Part shown: positions 7,047 to 17,792 of the stretch, one piece after another
Position numbering within the stretch: position 1 is the stretch's first letter
How the letters are laid out: every line of letters starts with the position of its first letter
Source of the DNA: Saccharopolyspora oryzae
Lineage (GTDB): Bacteria; Actinomycetota; Actinomycetes; Mycobacteriales; Pseudonocardiaceae
NCBI RefSeq assembly: GCF_027853915.1
Contig: NZ_JAQGLA010000003.1
Coordinates: forward strand, 202,059-266,058
Length of the DNA: 64,000 nucleotides
Direction of reading: 5' to 3'
Notes under the pieces: model-generated
Database searches by the model: none
Seen by the model: only the letters and a program-made list of their open reading frames with translations
What the model was told of the DNA's origin: nothing
Program-made: the position numbers and the translations under genes

Positions 7047-8312
7047 TCAGGCGCCCGCTTCCTTGAGCAGGATGTCCACCGCCGCGTCGTTGCGGGCGGT
7101 TTCCTTCTCGATCACGTCGGCGGGCGGGTAGAAGCCGTCCATGCCGCCGCTGTCGGACGGGTACATCTCGAAGGTGTAGGCCAGGATCTTGTGCTGGGCC
7201 CACATCCAGTCGAGGATGTCGCCGTCGGTGACGTAGAGCGCGCTGGACTGCTCCGGGGTGTAGCCGTTGGTCTTGGCCATCTCGCCGCCGACCTTGGCGA
7301 ACCGGTCGTACTCCTCCTGGGTCATGCCCTCGGTGACCTGGTCCTGGGTGTGCCCGAACGGCCACAGCACCAGCTCGGAGTAGGTGTGGAAGTCGATGGA
7401 CGCCTTGATCTGCTGCTTGCCGCCGACCACGCGGGAGTCGATGAAGTCGCGCAGCGCGGTGGTCTCCGGCGCCGACCACGCGGCCGAGCCGCGGTAGTCC
7501 TCGGCGTTCGGGTCCTCGCTGGAACCGCCGCAGCAGCCCCACTTGTAACCCCAGTTGCGGTTTAGGTCGGTGCCGGTGTCCTGCCGGTTCTTCCGCCAGC
7601 CCGCGAAGTTGCCGGACTCGATGTCGTAGGACGAGCCGTCCGGGTTGACGATCGGGATCACCCAGATCTCCCGGTTGTCGACCACGTCCTTGATCGCCGG
7701 GTCCGAGGCGTAGCCGTCGGTGAACCGGGTGGCGATGCGCAGGCACATCTCGGTGGTCAGGTGCTCCCGGGCGTGCTGGTTGCAGTCGAACAGCACCTCG
7801 GGCTCGTCCTCGTCCTTCCCGACGTTGTCGCTGATCTTCAGCATCGGGATGTCGCGACCCTCGAAGGACTTGCCGACGCTGGACTTCGCCGCGATGTCCG
7901 GGTGGTCGGCGACGATCTTGTCGAGCGCGGCGTTCGTCTCGTCGTAGGTGTGGTAGCCCTCGTAGCCGGGCGGGAACTCGCCGGGGGCGGCCTTGCCGCG
8001 GTTGACCCGCTGCAGCGCCTCGCTGATCCCGGTTCCGCCGTCGAGCGCGAACCCGGAGGCCCGGAGCCGGGCGGCCTGGTCGGGGGTGGCTTCCACGGTG
8101 GCCACGCCGTCGCGGACCCCGATGACCTGCGCGCCGGTCCGGTTGATCTCGGTGCGGCTGGTGCTGTCGGTGTTCGGAACGGTGTAGACCGCTGGTTCCT
8201 GTTCCTGCGCGGCGGCAGTCGGCTCCGCGGACACGCTGGCCTGGATCGGGGCCAGCAGGACCAGGCTCGCGGCGGCCGCCACGGCCGCTGCCTTGCGCCG
8301 TGAGCTGAACAT
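7047..8312 (-). CDS. Secreted zinc carboxypeptidase, M14 family
   Basis: A 421-residue exported metallopeptidase. There is a signal peptide (MFSSRRKAAA start, hydrophobic core, cleavage near residue 29), a short prodomain, then the M14 catalytic domain (about 115-415). Zinc ligands are His180 and Glu183 in HAREH, with the third His in DFHTYSELV. NRNWGYKWG supplies the substrate-binding Asn-Arg, and the general base Glu lies in YTFEMYPSDSGG. M14 enzymes remove C-terminal residues from peptides; the layout fits the actinomycete T/B-type secreted group. It is transcribed away from hisD from a shared 205-base region. Confidence 0.93.
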   Translation of the reverse strand: MFSSRRKAAAVAAAASLVLLAPIQASVSAEPTAAAQEQEPAVYTVPNTDSTSRTEINRTGAQVIGVRDGVATVEATPDQAARLRASGFALDGGTGISEALQRVNRGKAAPGEFPPGYEGYHTYDETNAALDKIVADHPDIAAKSSVGKSFEGRDIPMLKISDNVGKDEDEPEVLFDCNQHAREHLTTEMCLRIATRFTDGYASDPAIKDVVDNREIWVIPIVNPDGSSYDIESGNFAGWRKNRQDTGTDLNRNWGYKWGCCGGSSEDPNAEDYRGSAAWSAPETTALRDFIDSRVVGGKQQIKASIDFHTYSELVLWPFGHTQDQVTEGMTQEEYDRFAKVGGEMAKTNGYTPEQSSALYVTDGDILDWMWAQHKILAYTFEMYPSDSGGMDGFYPPADVIEKETARNDAAVDILLKEAGA

Positions 8313-8475
8313 CGGGTCTCCGATCGATCACTGGTGGTGATGTGGAGAGGTTGTAGGAGGCAACCGATGTTGGCAAGCCACTGGCGAACTATGGTCGCCC
8401 GTTAACGTTTTCCCGAATGGTGGACGCGTTGTGTGACCCCGAGCGGGTTCGGGCACAGCTCTCGGTGGTGGCGAT

Positions 8476-8481
8476 TACCCT
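8476..8481 (+). promoter_or_regulatory. Candidate -10 element for hisD
   Basis: TACCCT lies 36 bases before the hisD start in the 205-base gap shared with the carboxypeptidase gene; no good -35 is seen at the standard distance. A GGAAGGA ribosome-binding site precedes the hisD ATG. Nothing resembling a leader peptide with clustered His codons was seen in this gap. Confidence 0.45.
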
Positions 8482-8517
8482 GGTTGGTGCAACCTCGAGG
8501 CCTTTGGAAGGACGCTC

Positions 8518-11583
<3,066 letters not shown>

Positions 11584-11593
11584 GGCGATGCCC

Positions 11594-11630
11594 ATCCCGC
11601 CGCTGCTGCCTCCTGCTGCAGCGGCGGGAT
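11594..11630 (+). terminator. Rho-independent terminator after hisB
   Basis: ATCCCGCCGCTGC pairs perfectly with 11618-11630 around an 11-base loop and is followed by TTTG. It begins 11 bases after the hisB stop and closes the hisDCB unit. It also argues against translating the next gene from the ATG at 11588, which would lie inside the hairpin. Confidence 0.85.
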
Positions 11631-11659
11631 TTGTCCGACCGGCATGCCACGATGCATCC

Positions 11660-12172
11660 ATGAACGTTGCTGACCGGACCATGCCCCCGCTGGACGCCGA
11701 CGAGCGGACCACGTTGGAGAGCTGGCTCGACTTCTACCGCACCACGCTCGTGCAGAAGTGCGGCGGCTTGGCCGACGACCAGCTCCGCCGGGCGTCTGCG
11801 GAGCCCTCGCAGATCACGCTGCTCGGTCTCGTCCAGCACATGGCGGAGGTCGAGCGGAACTGGTTCCGCCGGGTGCTGGTGCAGGAGGACGCCCCGCCGA
11901 TCTTCGACCCGAACGCGGACCCCGACGGCATCGACGGCGGCTTCGACCTCGCCGAGGACGCAACGCTCGACCAGGCCCTGTCCACGTGGCAGACCGAGGT
12001 GGCACGTGCCCGCGAGAACTGCGCGACCCGCGCCCTGGACGACAAGAGCCCCTTCATGGGAGCCCAGGTGACCCTGCGCTGGATCTACACCCACATGATC
12101 GCCGAGTACGCCCGCCACTGCGGCCACGCGGACCTGGTCCGCGAACGGATCGACGGCGCCACCGGGGTCTGA
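11660..12172 (+). CDS. DinB/DUF664 family protein
   Basis: A 170-residue four-helix-bundle protein of the DinB superfamily. The metal-binding pattern is visible: [10 protein letters not shown] in the second helix and [20 protein letters not shown] near the C terminus. Actinomycete relatives include thiol (mycothiol)-dependent transferases, but many are uncharacterised. CACGAT, a possible -10, ends six bases before the ATG, so the message may be leaderless. An in-frame ATG 72 bases upstream lies in the hisB terminator and is unlikely. Confidence 0.85.
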   Translation: MNVADRTMPPLDADERTTLESWLDFYRTTLVQKCGGLADDQLRRASAEPSQITLLGLVQHMAEVERNWFRRVLVQEDAPPIFDPNADPDGIDGGFDLAEDATLDQALSTWQTEVARARENCATRALDDKSPFMGAQVTLRWIYTHMIAEYARHCGHADLVRERIDGATGV

Positions 12173-12286
12173 CTTCCCGCGCAGGCCGGACTTTTCGAGC
12201 CGGAGGCACCTTTCGGCCGGGAGGTGCGCAGATTCCGTTCGGCCGGTGCTCCGCGATTTCCCCTATCGTCCCTCCGCCTCTGATAT

Positions 12287-12328
12287 GACAGTGCGGAGAG
12301 TGCGTTGATCGGCACTTTCCGCACTGTC
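12287..12328 (+). promoter_or_regulatory. 17-bp inverted repeat upstream of the STAND gene
   Basis: GACAGTGCGGAGAGTGC at 12287-12303 pairs with 12312-12328 with one G-T position around an 8-base loop. It ends 17 bases before the GTG start and just ahead of the GAGGGGGAG ribosome-binding site. It could be an operator or a structured 5' leader. The rest of the 173-base gap holds a smaller GCACCT/AGGTGC hairpin and nothing else I can name. Confidence 0.6.
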
Positions 12329-12345
12329 GTCAGAGGGGGAGTCCG

Positions 12346-15300
12346 GTGGCGCGTCAGGAACGTCCGCTGCGCGATTTCGCGGTGCTGCTCTACGGGGCGG
12401 GGCTCGGGTTCCTGACCAACCTGGCGACCAACAGCGCCGACGGCTGGGGGCCGCCGTTCGACCTGATCCGCGACCACTCGGAGTACTTGATCGGCGCGGG
12501 CGTGCTGGTGCCCGCCGCGTATTACGCGTGGCGGCAGCGGAAGCTGCACACCGAGCACGACTGGGACGCCGCGAAGCAGGGCAACCCGTACCCGGGGTTG
12601 CAGTCCTTCGGGCCGGATCACGAGAAGGTGTTCTTCGGCCGCGACCGCGCGGTCCGCGAGCTGCACGAGCGGCTGGAGGTGCCCGGCGGCGAGCCGGAGG
12701 ACCGCTTCCTGCTGGTCGCCGGACCATCGGGTTCGGGGAAGTCGTCGCTGGTCAACGCCGGTTTGGCGGGGTTGTTGCGGCGGCGGAACTGGTGGCTGAG
12801 CGATCCGGTCGCGCCGGGCCGCGACCCGTTCGGCGCGCTGGTGCACGCGTTCCAGGGCGATCTCCCGAAGGCCGAGGGCGACGCGCTCGTCCGGGACCTG
12901 CGGGTGGAAGCGCAACGCGCGCTGGAGCGCTTGCGGCGCACCGACGAGCCGCGATCGACGCATCCCGAGGTGCTGAACGCGCTGCTCGGGGAGGCGGTCC
13001 GGCTGAACCGCCCGGCCGTGCTGCTGCTCGACCAGTTCGAAGAGCTCGTGACGCAGGTGGACGCCCGGACCCGCCAGGAGTTCATGGCCCTGCTGCACAC
13101 CGCGCTGGCCGACCACCGGCGCCTGCACGTGGTGGCGACGATGCGCGCGGAGTTCATCGGCGTCTTCCTGCCGGAGCCCAGCGGCGAACTGCTGCGCAAC
13201 CCCTACGTCGTGACCCGCCTCAACCGCGCGGAACTCCGGCAGATCATCACCGGCCCGGCCCGCAAGGCCGGGGTCGAGGTCGAGCCCGAAGCGGTGGCGG
13301 CCATGGTCGACGACGCGACCGAAGCCGGCGCCGACGTCCTGCCGCTGCTGGCCTACCTCCTGCACAACCTCTACGCAGACTACGGCGGCGACGGCCGGAT
13401 CACGTTGCAGGAGTACGTGGAATCGGGTCGCGTCGCCGAGGCGATCTCGTCCACCGCGGGCAAGGTCCTCGCCCGGCTGTCCCGCCAGTACGACGAAGCG
13501 CAGGTGATGCGAACGCTGCTGAGGTTCGTCTCCTTCGCCTCGCACACCGACGAACCGACGCGCAACAGCGTCCGCCTCGACGATCTGGACGAGGAGGAGA
13601 AGCACGTCGTCGAGGAGTTCTTGGAAGCACGGCTGCTCGTCGACGACAGCGAGGGCCACCGGGACCTCGCGCACGAAGCGCTGCTGCGCCAGTGGGAACC
13701 CCTGCGCAACTGCCTGGACCAACAGCGCCCGCTGCTCCGCAAGCGCACCACCTTCCAGCAGCGGGCCCAGGAGTGGGAGCAGTCCGGCCGCCGCGGGGAC
13801 CTGCTGCTCCCGGAGAGCCAGGTCGACGAAGCAGTCGAGGTCACGACGTCGGTCGAGTGCAGCGCGCTGCTGCGCGAGTTCTGCGCGGCATCGGTGGAAG
13901 CGCGGCGGAAGGCCAGGCGGAACCGGGCGATCACCGCGGCGCAGCAAGCGGATCTGGTGAAGGCCTCGAACCCGCAGCTGGCGCTCGCCGTCGCCCGGGA
14001 GATCGCCGAGCTCAGCCCGGGCGAGGTCACCGCGGCGGCGTTCTGGGCCCGGCTGCGCGACCCCCTGGTCTGGAGCGTGCGCCGCCACGCGAACCGCATC
14101 ATGGCCGTTCGCTGGGACGACGAAGGTCGCTTGTGGGCGGTGGACGACGACGGCGTCCTGATGGTGCACGACATCGCTCAGGAGCAGCCCGTTCAGGTCC
14201 GCCACCTGCCGGGGAAGGGGCGCCAGATCGTGGCCCAGTGGACCAGCGGCAACGAGCTGATCTTCGGTGATGCCGAGGGCTTGAAGCGCTGGGACCTGGT
14301 GGCCGACGAGGTCGAGGCCGTGGACCGGCGGGGCAAGGTGCGGCACCCGCTCTCCTGGTCTTCGGACGGGTGGCTCGCCTACGACTGCGACGGCCAGATG
14401 GTCGTGCGGGCGCCTGGCGAAACCGGCCCGCCCACTCCGCTGGGGAGTTCGGACCTCGTCGGGCACGCGGAGTGGGCTCCGACGGGGTTGCTGGCCCTCG
14501 GCGACAACAACGGTCTCGTCCGCACCTGGAACCCCGGAACCGGCGAGACGACCGTCGTCCACGAGCACGTCAGCGGGGTGAACTCCCTCTCGTGGTCGGA
14601 AACCGGTCTGCTGGCCAGCGCGGACGACCGGGTGGTTCGGGTGTGGTACCCCGAAACCGGTGAGACCGAGGTCCTGCGCGGCTGGGAGAACTCCCTCGTC
14701 GGCGCCACCTGGACGAGCCGCGAGCAGTTGGTCATCGGGGTGGGGGCGCGCGGCAGCATCCGGCTCGACGTCTGGAACAGCAGGACCAAAGCACTGCGCA
14801 CGATTCGGCACTGCTCGGAGCAGGTGTGGGCGATCTTCCCCGCCCCGGGCGAGAACCTGCTGGTCTGCATGAGGTCCGGTTCCGCGGAGCTCATCCGCAC
14901 CGACGTGAGCCATCACGTGGGGCACCGGCAGGGGGTCGCAGTCGCCGGTGGTTCCGCGCACGGCACCGACCTGCTCACCGTCGGAGCCGACGGCAAGCTC
15001 TGGCGGACGGGTGCCGAGGGGTCTGAGCAGCTCGGGCGCGATGCGCATTCCGGCGTCGCCGAGGTGCTCGCCTGGTCGGCGGACGGCCTGCTGGCCAGCG
15101 CGAGGTGGGAGTACAAGAGCCACAACGAAGTGCTGGTCTGGGATCGGCACCGGGCCGCGCCCCTGCTCGTGCAGCGCGGCAACGGCGAGATCACCGGCAT
15201 CGCGTGGTCGCCGGACGGCTTGCTCGCCTGGGACGACGAGAACGAGGTGCACGTCTGGGATGCGAAGCGGCGCGAGTTCCGGGCAGTGCTGGAGTTCGCC

Positions 15301-16803
15301 GGGCGACCGGAAGCCCTCGGCTGGTCCAGCACCGGTCTGCTCGCGATCGGCACGACTTCCGGTGGGCTCACGACCTGGGACCCGATTGCGGGGACCGCGA
15401 GAGCGCTGCAGAAGGAGGACAACCCGCTCCGGGAGGTCGGAGCTGTCGCTTGGTCGGCGGCCGGAGAACTGGCCACCGGCGACTACAGCGGTGCGGTGCG
15501 GGTGTGGGACCTCGAATCCGGTGAGTCGACCTTGCTCGCCATGCACGCCGACGCCGTGAAGGTGGTGGCGTGGTCCCCGGACGGCCTGCTGGCCAGCGGC
15601 GGCGATCAGACGGTTCGACTGTGCGATCCGAGGAACGGGTGGAGCCGCATCGTCGATCAGCGGGACGACGATCTGAAGGCGCTGGCTTGGTCGACCGGCG
15701 GTGTGCTCGCCACCGGGTGGGGCGAAGGCGCGGTGCGGATCTTGGAACCGGATGCCGGCGAGTCCCGCCTCGTGCACGAGCACCCGCGCGACGTCGATTC
15801 CCTCGCCTGGTCCGGTGCCGGGCAGCTCGCGAGCAGTTCCGGCACCCTGCGGAATCCGGTGCTCATCTGGGATGCGGACGAGTCCGCAACGCACCGGCCC
15901 GAACCCGCCGTCGGGACCACGCGGCTGGTCTGGTCCCCGGACGACGAACTGACCACTTCGGACGACGATGCCCGGATTCGATTGTGGTCCAAGGACTTTC
16001 GGCGGAGCCAGGTGATCCGGCAGCACGACGGTCCGGTCGGTGCCGTCGCGGTGTCCGGCACCGGTCTGGTCGCGTCGCTCGGCGAGGACGGCGATCTCCG
16101 CACGTGGGACGGGAAGACGGGCGAGAGCTGCGTGATCTCGGCGGGCGAAGTCGACATCAGCGCGCTGGCGTGGGACTCGGGCGATCGACTCGCGGTGGCG
16201 CGCCGGGACCGCGGCGTCGCCCTGTGGGATCCGGCGACCGGTGAGTTCACCGATCTGACGACTCGGATCGCGCGCATCAGCACGATGGCTTGGAGTGCGA
16301 GCGGTGTGCTGGCGATGGGTAGTGACGATTTCGTCGTCCGCCTCCGGGACCCGGAAACCGAGCAGATCCGGGAACTGCGCAGGCACACGGCCGTGGTGCG
16401 GGCACTGGTGTGGCTGGACGAGGACCGGCTGATCAGCGCGGGCGACGACGGCCTGCTGATCTGGGACGTGCCCGGCGAGCGGGTGCTCGTCATCGGGGAC
16501 GCGGTGGAGGTCGCCCACCTGGCCTGGATGCCGGGTCGACCACTGGCCAGCGCGGACGACGAAGGCCGGATCAGCCTGTGGGACCCGGAATCGGGCCACG
16601 TCATCGCGACCTTCCACGCCCACGAGGACAACATCACCGTGCTCTCCTGGCGGGACGACGGCCTGCTGATGAGCGCCGGTCGGGACCGCCGGGTGCTCAC
16701 CTGGAACTTCGACACCGACACCGAAGCCCTGCTCCGCGAAGCCGATGAACGAGGCGTCCGACCTCTCACCGACCAAGAGAGAGCCCGCTTCGGCCTGGCC
16801 TGA
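12346..16803 (+). CDS. Membrane-linked STAND NTPase with C-terminal WD40 propellers
   Basis: A 1485-residue protein. The N terminus has two hydrophobic segments (about residues 8-28 and 46-62). The nSTAND1 module follows, opened by NPYPGLQSF (80-88) and FFGRDR (96-101), with Walker A GPSGSGKS (126-133) and Walker B LLLDQFEE (226-233). A helical region leads to about 22 WD40 units from about residue 580 to the end, each with the pattern LAWSPDGLLASG ... VRVWDP. That is enough for three seven-bladed propellers. STAND proteins are signal-triggered ATP/GTP switches used in regulation, programmed death and phage defence. No separate effector domain is visible and no partner gene is next to it. GTG follows GAGGGGGAG. 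Confidence 0.9.
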   Translation: MARQERPLRDFAVLLYGAGLGFLTNLATNSADGWGPPFDLIRDHSEYLIGAGVLVPAAYYAWRQRKLHTEHDWDAAKQGNPYPGLQSFGPDHEKVFFGRDRAVRELHERLEVPGGEPEDRFLLVAGPSGSGKSSLVNAGLAGLLRRRNWWLSDPVAPGRDPFGALVHAFQGDLPKAEGDALVRDLRVEAQRALERLRRTDEPRSTHPEVLNALLGEAVRLNRPAVLLLDQFEELVTQVDARTRQEFMALLHTALADHRRLHVVATMRAEFIGVFLPEPSGELLRNPYVVTRLNRAELRQIITGPARKAGVEVEPEAVAAMVDDATEAGADVLPLLAYLLHNLYADYGGDGRITLQEYVESGRVAEAISSTAGKVLARLSRQYDEAQVMRTLLRFVSFASHTDEPTRNSVRLDDLDEEEKHVVEEFLEARLLVDDSEGHRDLAHEALLRQWEPLRNCLDQQRPLLRKRTTFQQRAQEWEQSGRRGDLLLPESQVDEAVEVTTSVECSALLREFCAASVEARRKARRNRAITAAQQADLVKASNPQLALAVAREIAELSPGEVTAAAFWARLRDPLVWSVRRHANRIMAVRWDDEGRLWAVDDDGVLMVHDIAQEQPVQVRHLPGKGRQIVAQWTSGNELIFGDAEGLKRWDLVADEVEAVDRRGKVRHPLSWSSDGWLAYDCDGQMVVRAPGETGPPTPLGSSDLVGHAEWAPTGLLALGDNNGLVRTWNPGTGETTVVHEHVSGVNSLSWSETGLLASADDRVVRVWYPETGETEVLRGWENSLVGATWTSREQLVIGVGARGSIRLDVWNSRTKALRTIRHCSEQVWAIFPAPGENLLVCMRSGSAELIRTDVSHHVGHRQGVAVAGGSAHGTDLLTVGADGKLWRTGAEGSEQLGRDAHSGVAEVLAWSADGLLASARWEYKSHNEVLVWDRHRAAPLLVQRGNGEITGIAWSPDGLLAWDDENEVHVWDAKRREFRAVLEFAGRPEALGWSSTGLLAIGTTSGGLTTWDPIAGTARALQKEDNPLREVGAVAWSAAGELATGDYSGAVRVWDLESGESTLLAMHADAVKVVAWSPDGLLASGGDQTVRLCDPRNGWSRIVDQRDDDLKALAWSTGGVLATGWGEGAVRILEPDAGESRLVHEHPRDVDSLAWSGAGQLASSSGTLRNPVLIWDADESATHRPEPAVGTTRLVWSPDDELTTSDDDARIRLWSKDFRRSQVIRQHDGPVGAVAVSGTGLVASLGEDGDLRTWDGKTGESCVISAGEVDISALAWDSGDRLAVARRDRGVALWDPATGEFTDLTTRIARISTMAWSASGVLAMGSDDFVVRLRDPETEQIRELRRHTAVVRALVWLDEDRLISAGDDGLLIWDVPGERVLVIGDAVEVAHLAWMPGRPLASADDEGRISLWDPESGHVIATFHAHEDNITVLSWRDDGLLMSAGRDRRVLTWNFDTDTEALLREADERGVRPLTDQERARFGLA

Positions 16804-16809
16804 TCACCG

Positions 16810-16846
16810 GGAAGCGCCGTCGACCGGGCTGGCCGACGGCGCTTCC
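16810..16846. terminator. Bidirectional terminator between STAND and lipoprotein genes
   Basis: GGAAGCGCCGTCG pairs perfectly with 16834-16846 around an 11-base loop. It fills almost the whole 45-base gap between the stops of two convergent genes. Confidence 0.85.
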
Positions 16847-16848
16847 GG

Positions 16849-17556
16849 CTATTCGCAGGCCACGCCGTCGTGATCCCGGTCCAGGCCGCTCCGGTATCCC
16901 GGTTCGCCGGCGTAGAGGGGAGCTGCACCGGCCTTCCTCGCTGCGGTGCAGTTCGGGTAGTACGTCGAACTGCTGTCCCCGCCACCGGACTTCTCCTCCG
17001 GCGTCGGTGCCGGCGGTGGTGGTGGCGGCGGAGGCTTCGGTGGTCCGTCGGGCTGGGCCAGCGTGCGCTGCGAGTCGTCCGGTGCGGGGTCGACGTGGTC
17101 GGGGTCGCCGTCGCCGTCGCGATCGGGCAGCGTCGGCCGGAGGTTCAGGTTCGCCGAGAGGCTGGGGTAGTCGAGCCCGGTCGGGCACGCCACGGCGTTC
17201 GGCGAGACGTAGAGCGTGATCGTCGCCGGCGGGCTGATCGACGCGCCGGCTGGGAAGTTCGTGCCGCACACCAGCGTTCCGGCGATCCCGGTGACGTCGT
17301 CGGCGTAGGCGGCGACCACCTCGGAGGTGAACTCGCCGGGGAGCGCCGCCAGGGCCTGCTGCGCTTGAGACGTGGAAGTCCCCACCAGCGAGGGCATCGT
17401 CGGAGGCGGCGGTACGGATGTGGTCGCCGGCTGCGTCGACGTCGTCGGCGCGGTGGTCGGGCTCTGGTCTGCGGTGGATCCACCGCACGAGGCGAGTGCT
17501 CCGGCTAATCCGACCGCGCAAGCACTGATCGTGAGATTCCTACGCGTTCGACTCAT
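16849..17556 (-). CDS. Lipoprotein with PASTA-like and Excalibur domains
   Basis: A 235-residue secreted lipoprotein. MSRTRRNLTISACAVGLAG then ALASCGG gives a lipobox with Cys near residue 24. A Thr/Pro-rich linker follows, then a PASTA-like domain (PSLVGTSTSQAQQALAALPG onward, ending ITLYVSP), an acidic DRDGDGDPDH segment, a polyproline run, and a C-terminal Excalibur domain (YPNCTAARKAG ... GLDRDHDGVACE) with its DxDxDGxxCE calcium-binding signature. Probably a cell-wall associated calcium-binding protein. I started at the ATG that gives a proper signal peptide, 23 codons inside the longest frame. Confidence 0.85.
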   Translation of the reverse strand: MSRTRRNLTISACAVGLAGALASCGGSTADQSPTTAPTTSTQPATTSVPPPPTMPSLVGTSTSQAQQALAALPGEFTSEVVAAYADDVTGIAGTLVCGTNFPAGASISPPATITLYVSPNAVACPTGLDYPSLSANLNLRPTLPDRDGDGDPDHVDPAPDDSQRTLAQPDGPPKPPPPPPPPAPTPEEKSGGGDSSSTYYPNCTAARKAGAAPLYAGEPGYRSGLDRDHDGVACE

Positions 17557-17792
17557 CCGGGGCAAATTACCAGCGAAAATCTCCACATGTAGCCCTTCTC
17601 GGGCACGAAGAGCTGAACGGACCAATCCGGCGGGTCCTCGGCAGTTCCGACGAGCCGATTTCGCCGGAGGTGATCACGCAACGTGGTGCTGGGGGCGCCT
17701 GGCGTTACGCCGTTCGGAGGACTGGGGCGGTTCATCGGTGCGTCACTCCGGGGTCTCCCGTGCTTGGCTTTCGTCTAGCAGCATTCCTCGCT

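Noticed and set aside
11588..11659. Upstream start of the DinB gene
   Set aside because: It lies inside the hisB terminator hairpin, whereas ATG 11660 follows a suitable -10.
12085..16776. A 1563-residue open frame antisense to the STAND gene
   Set aside because: It is a high-GC shadow: composition is dominated by Arg, Gln, His and Pro, no domain is visible, and the opposite strand encodes a clear STAND/WD40 protein.
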